Shown: positions 5,105-5,556 of the stretch, piece after piece
Layout of the letters: each line of letters opens with the position of its first letter
Numbering within the stretch: the first letter of the stretch is position 1
Origin: Nitrospirota bacterium
Lineage (GTDB): Bacteria > Nitrospirota > Nitrospiria > Nitrospirales > UBA8639
Assembly (NCBI GenBank): GCA_003233615.1
Contig: QIMB01000248.1
Span: 1 to 5,556, forward strand
DNA: 5,556 bases
Direction of reading: 5' to 3'
Made by a program: the position numbers and the translations under genes
Notes under the pieces: model-generated
Told to the model about the DNA's origin: nothing
Databases searched by the model: none
The model's input: only the letters and a program-made list of their open reading frames with translations

Positions 5105-5317
5105 CCAGGGGTCAAAGCGCGTTATGTATAATATACCCATCACCTCTCTCAGTTGAGAAAGACAAAATAGCCCCGTATCGGCCACTAGGAATCTCCATGT
5201 GATTTGGCCAGGCACGAACATATGATACACAGTATGAGCTTATTCAATCCGTACGGGGTGAAGCATGAAAAGAATCCAGCCGACCTATGAAGAAAGCGCT
5301 TTGACCCGATGTCTACC
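5085..5317. other. Non-coding stretch with nested inverted repeats
   Basis: No intact gene is seen between the cassette and the toxin remnant. GGGTCAAAGCGC (5109-5120) is the exact reverse complement of 5296-5307. Inside it, CCCCGTA (5171-5177) pairs with TACGGGG (5252-5258). Smaller palindromes are GTATA-A-TATAC (5126-5136) and TCTCA-GT-TGAGA (5147-5158). On the minus strand TATATT near 5130 could serve as a -10 box for the cassette gene, but its -35 partner is poor. The nesting suggests either a small mobile or repetitive element about 200 bp long, or two joined fragments. Confidence 0.4.
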
Positions 5318-5336
5318 CTATACAATCTTGTTGTAA
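5234..5336 (+). pseudogene. Possible broken gene start (frameshifted N-terminal fragment)
   Basis: From ATG 5234 the plus strand reads MSLFNPYGVKHEKNPADL and stops at 5288-5290. A one-base shift continues as YEESALTRCLPYTIL to a stop at 5334-5336. Joined, these resemble the start of larger accessory proteins that I remember as beginning with a FNPYG-type motif followed by an LTRA-type motif. The fragment then runs into the 3' end of the opposite-strand toxin. There is no clear ribosome site. The resemblance comes from memory only and the region may be non-coding. Confidence 0.22.
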
Positions 5337-5518
5337 TCACTGTGGGTCCCAATCCAGAACCAAATAGATGTTTCTCCCGAACGTAAGCATAAGGCTCTGT
5401 ACTCTCGAGTGATTCTCACTGACCAATACTTACCAACAGGCTTGAAATGAAGGGAGGGGTGGCGGCAATACTGTTGAATTAAGCCTTCCCCATGCGTTGG
5501 CTTTTCTCGACCCGCCAT
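5318..5518 (-). pseudogene. RelE/ParE-type toxin, conserved C-terminal part, N-terminus apparently lost
   Basis: The frame from ATG 5518 gives 66 residues. From residue 20 on they match the RelE/ParE-superfamily toxin pattern: HPSLHFKPVG, YWSVRITREYRALCLR, then IWFWIGTHSDYNKIV at the end. In this family such proteins are ribosome-dependent mRNA nucleases or gyrase inhibitors paired with an antitoxin. Intact members are about 85-95 aa and have an N-terminal helix region with an LP motif and an A-x-KAY-type helix before HPSL. Here the first 19 residues (MAGREKPTHGEGLIQQYCR) do not resemble that. In other frames just upstream one can read LQLPAS (from 5555, stop at 5525-5523) and RMGKA followed by TAA. 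This suggests small indels destroyed the N-terminus. An antitoxin gene, if any, would be to the right of the window; none is seen to the left. It could still be a short working protein. Confidence 0.7.
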
Positions 5519-5556
5519 TTATTCATTGGCTGCTTGGAGACGCGGGGAGCTGCAGG

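Noticed and set aside
5126..5136. GTATAATATAC containing a perfect TATAAT on the plus strand
   Set aside because: No -35 box lies at suitable spacing and no rightward gene follows convincingly; the palindrome alone explains the match.
1..5556. CRISPR array, tRNA or rRNA genes
   Set aside because: No regularly spaced identical repeats, cloverleaf with TTCRA-type arm, or rRNA-like segment was seen on either strand.

Overview
The window is an accessory-genome segment from an unidentified environmental bacterium. It is a patchwork: a GC-rich insertion sequence and a fairly GC-rich partial gene on the left, and clearly AT-richer genes in the middle and right. No housekeeping gene is present. Nothing here fixes the taxon; composition and gene content fit a genomic island, a plasmid, or a chromosomal integron array.

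Layout from left to right. (1) 1-360, minus: the first 120 codons of an HNH-endonuclease-like zinc protein, cut off by the window edge. (2) 361-509 and 2152-2180: a short repeat-rich non-coding stretch that was once continuous. (3) 510-2147: a complete IS1182-type insertion sequence (1638 bp) that split this stretch. It has 17-bp imperfect terminal repeats, a TTAT target duplication and an intact 470-aa DDE transposase. Its ribosome-binding site lies in a hairpin that only read-through transcripts should contain in full. (4) 2181-2661: non-coding, with a 186-bp MITE-like element bounded by near-perfect 28-bp inverted repeats, then a palindrome close to the next gene. (5) 2662-4350, plus: a 562-aa AT-rich protein of unknown function, seemingly an alpha-helical solenoid followed by a coiled coil and a basic amphipathic C-terminal helix. 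It contains two in-frame tandem duplications. (6) 4365-5083: what looks like a complete integron gene cassette in minus orientation. It carries a 219-aa cysteine-motif protein, starts with TTAGGC and ends with an attC-like site whose R'' box is GCCTAAC. (7) 5085-5317: a non-coding stretch with nested inverted repeats and a possible broken gene start. (8) 5318-5518, minus: the conserved C-terminal part of a RelE/ParE-type toxin that appears to lack its normal N-terminus.

The leftmost gene, the cassette gene and the toxin all read leftward. Two of them start just behind a GTTAGSC heptamer, and toxin-antitoxin genes are common in large cassette arrays. The most economical reading is an eroded minus-oriented integron cassette array, invaded by an IS and containing one oppositely oriented gene. 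No integrase or attI is visible, so this stays an inference. The uncharacterised genes (562 aa, 219 aa and the HNH-like gene) are the best candidates for undescribed accessory or defence functions.
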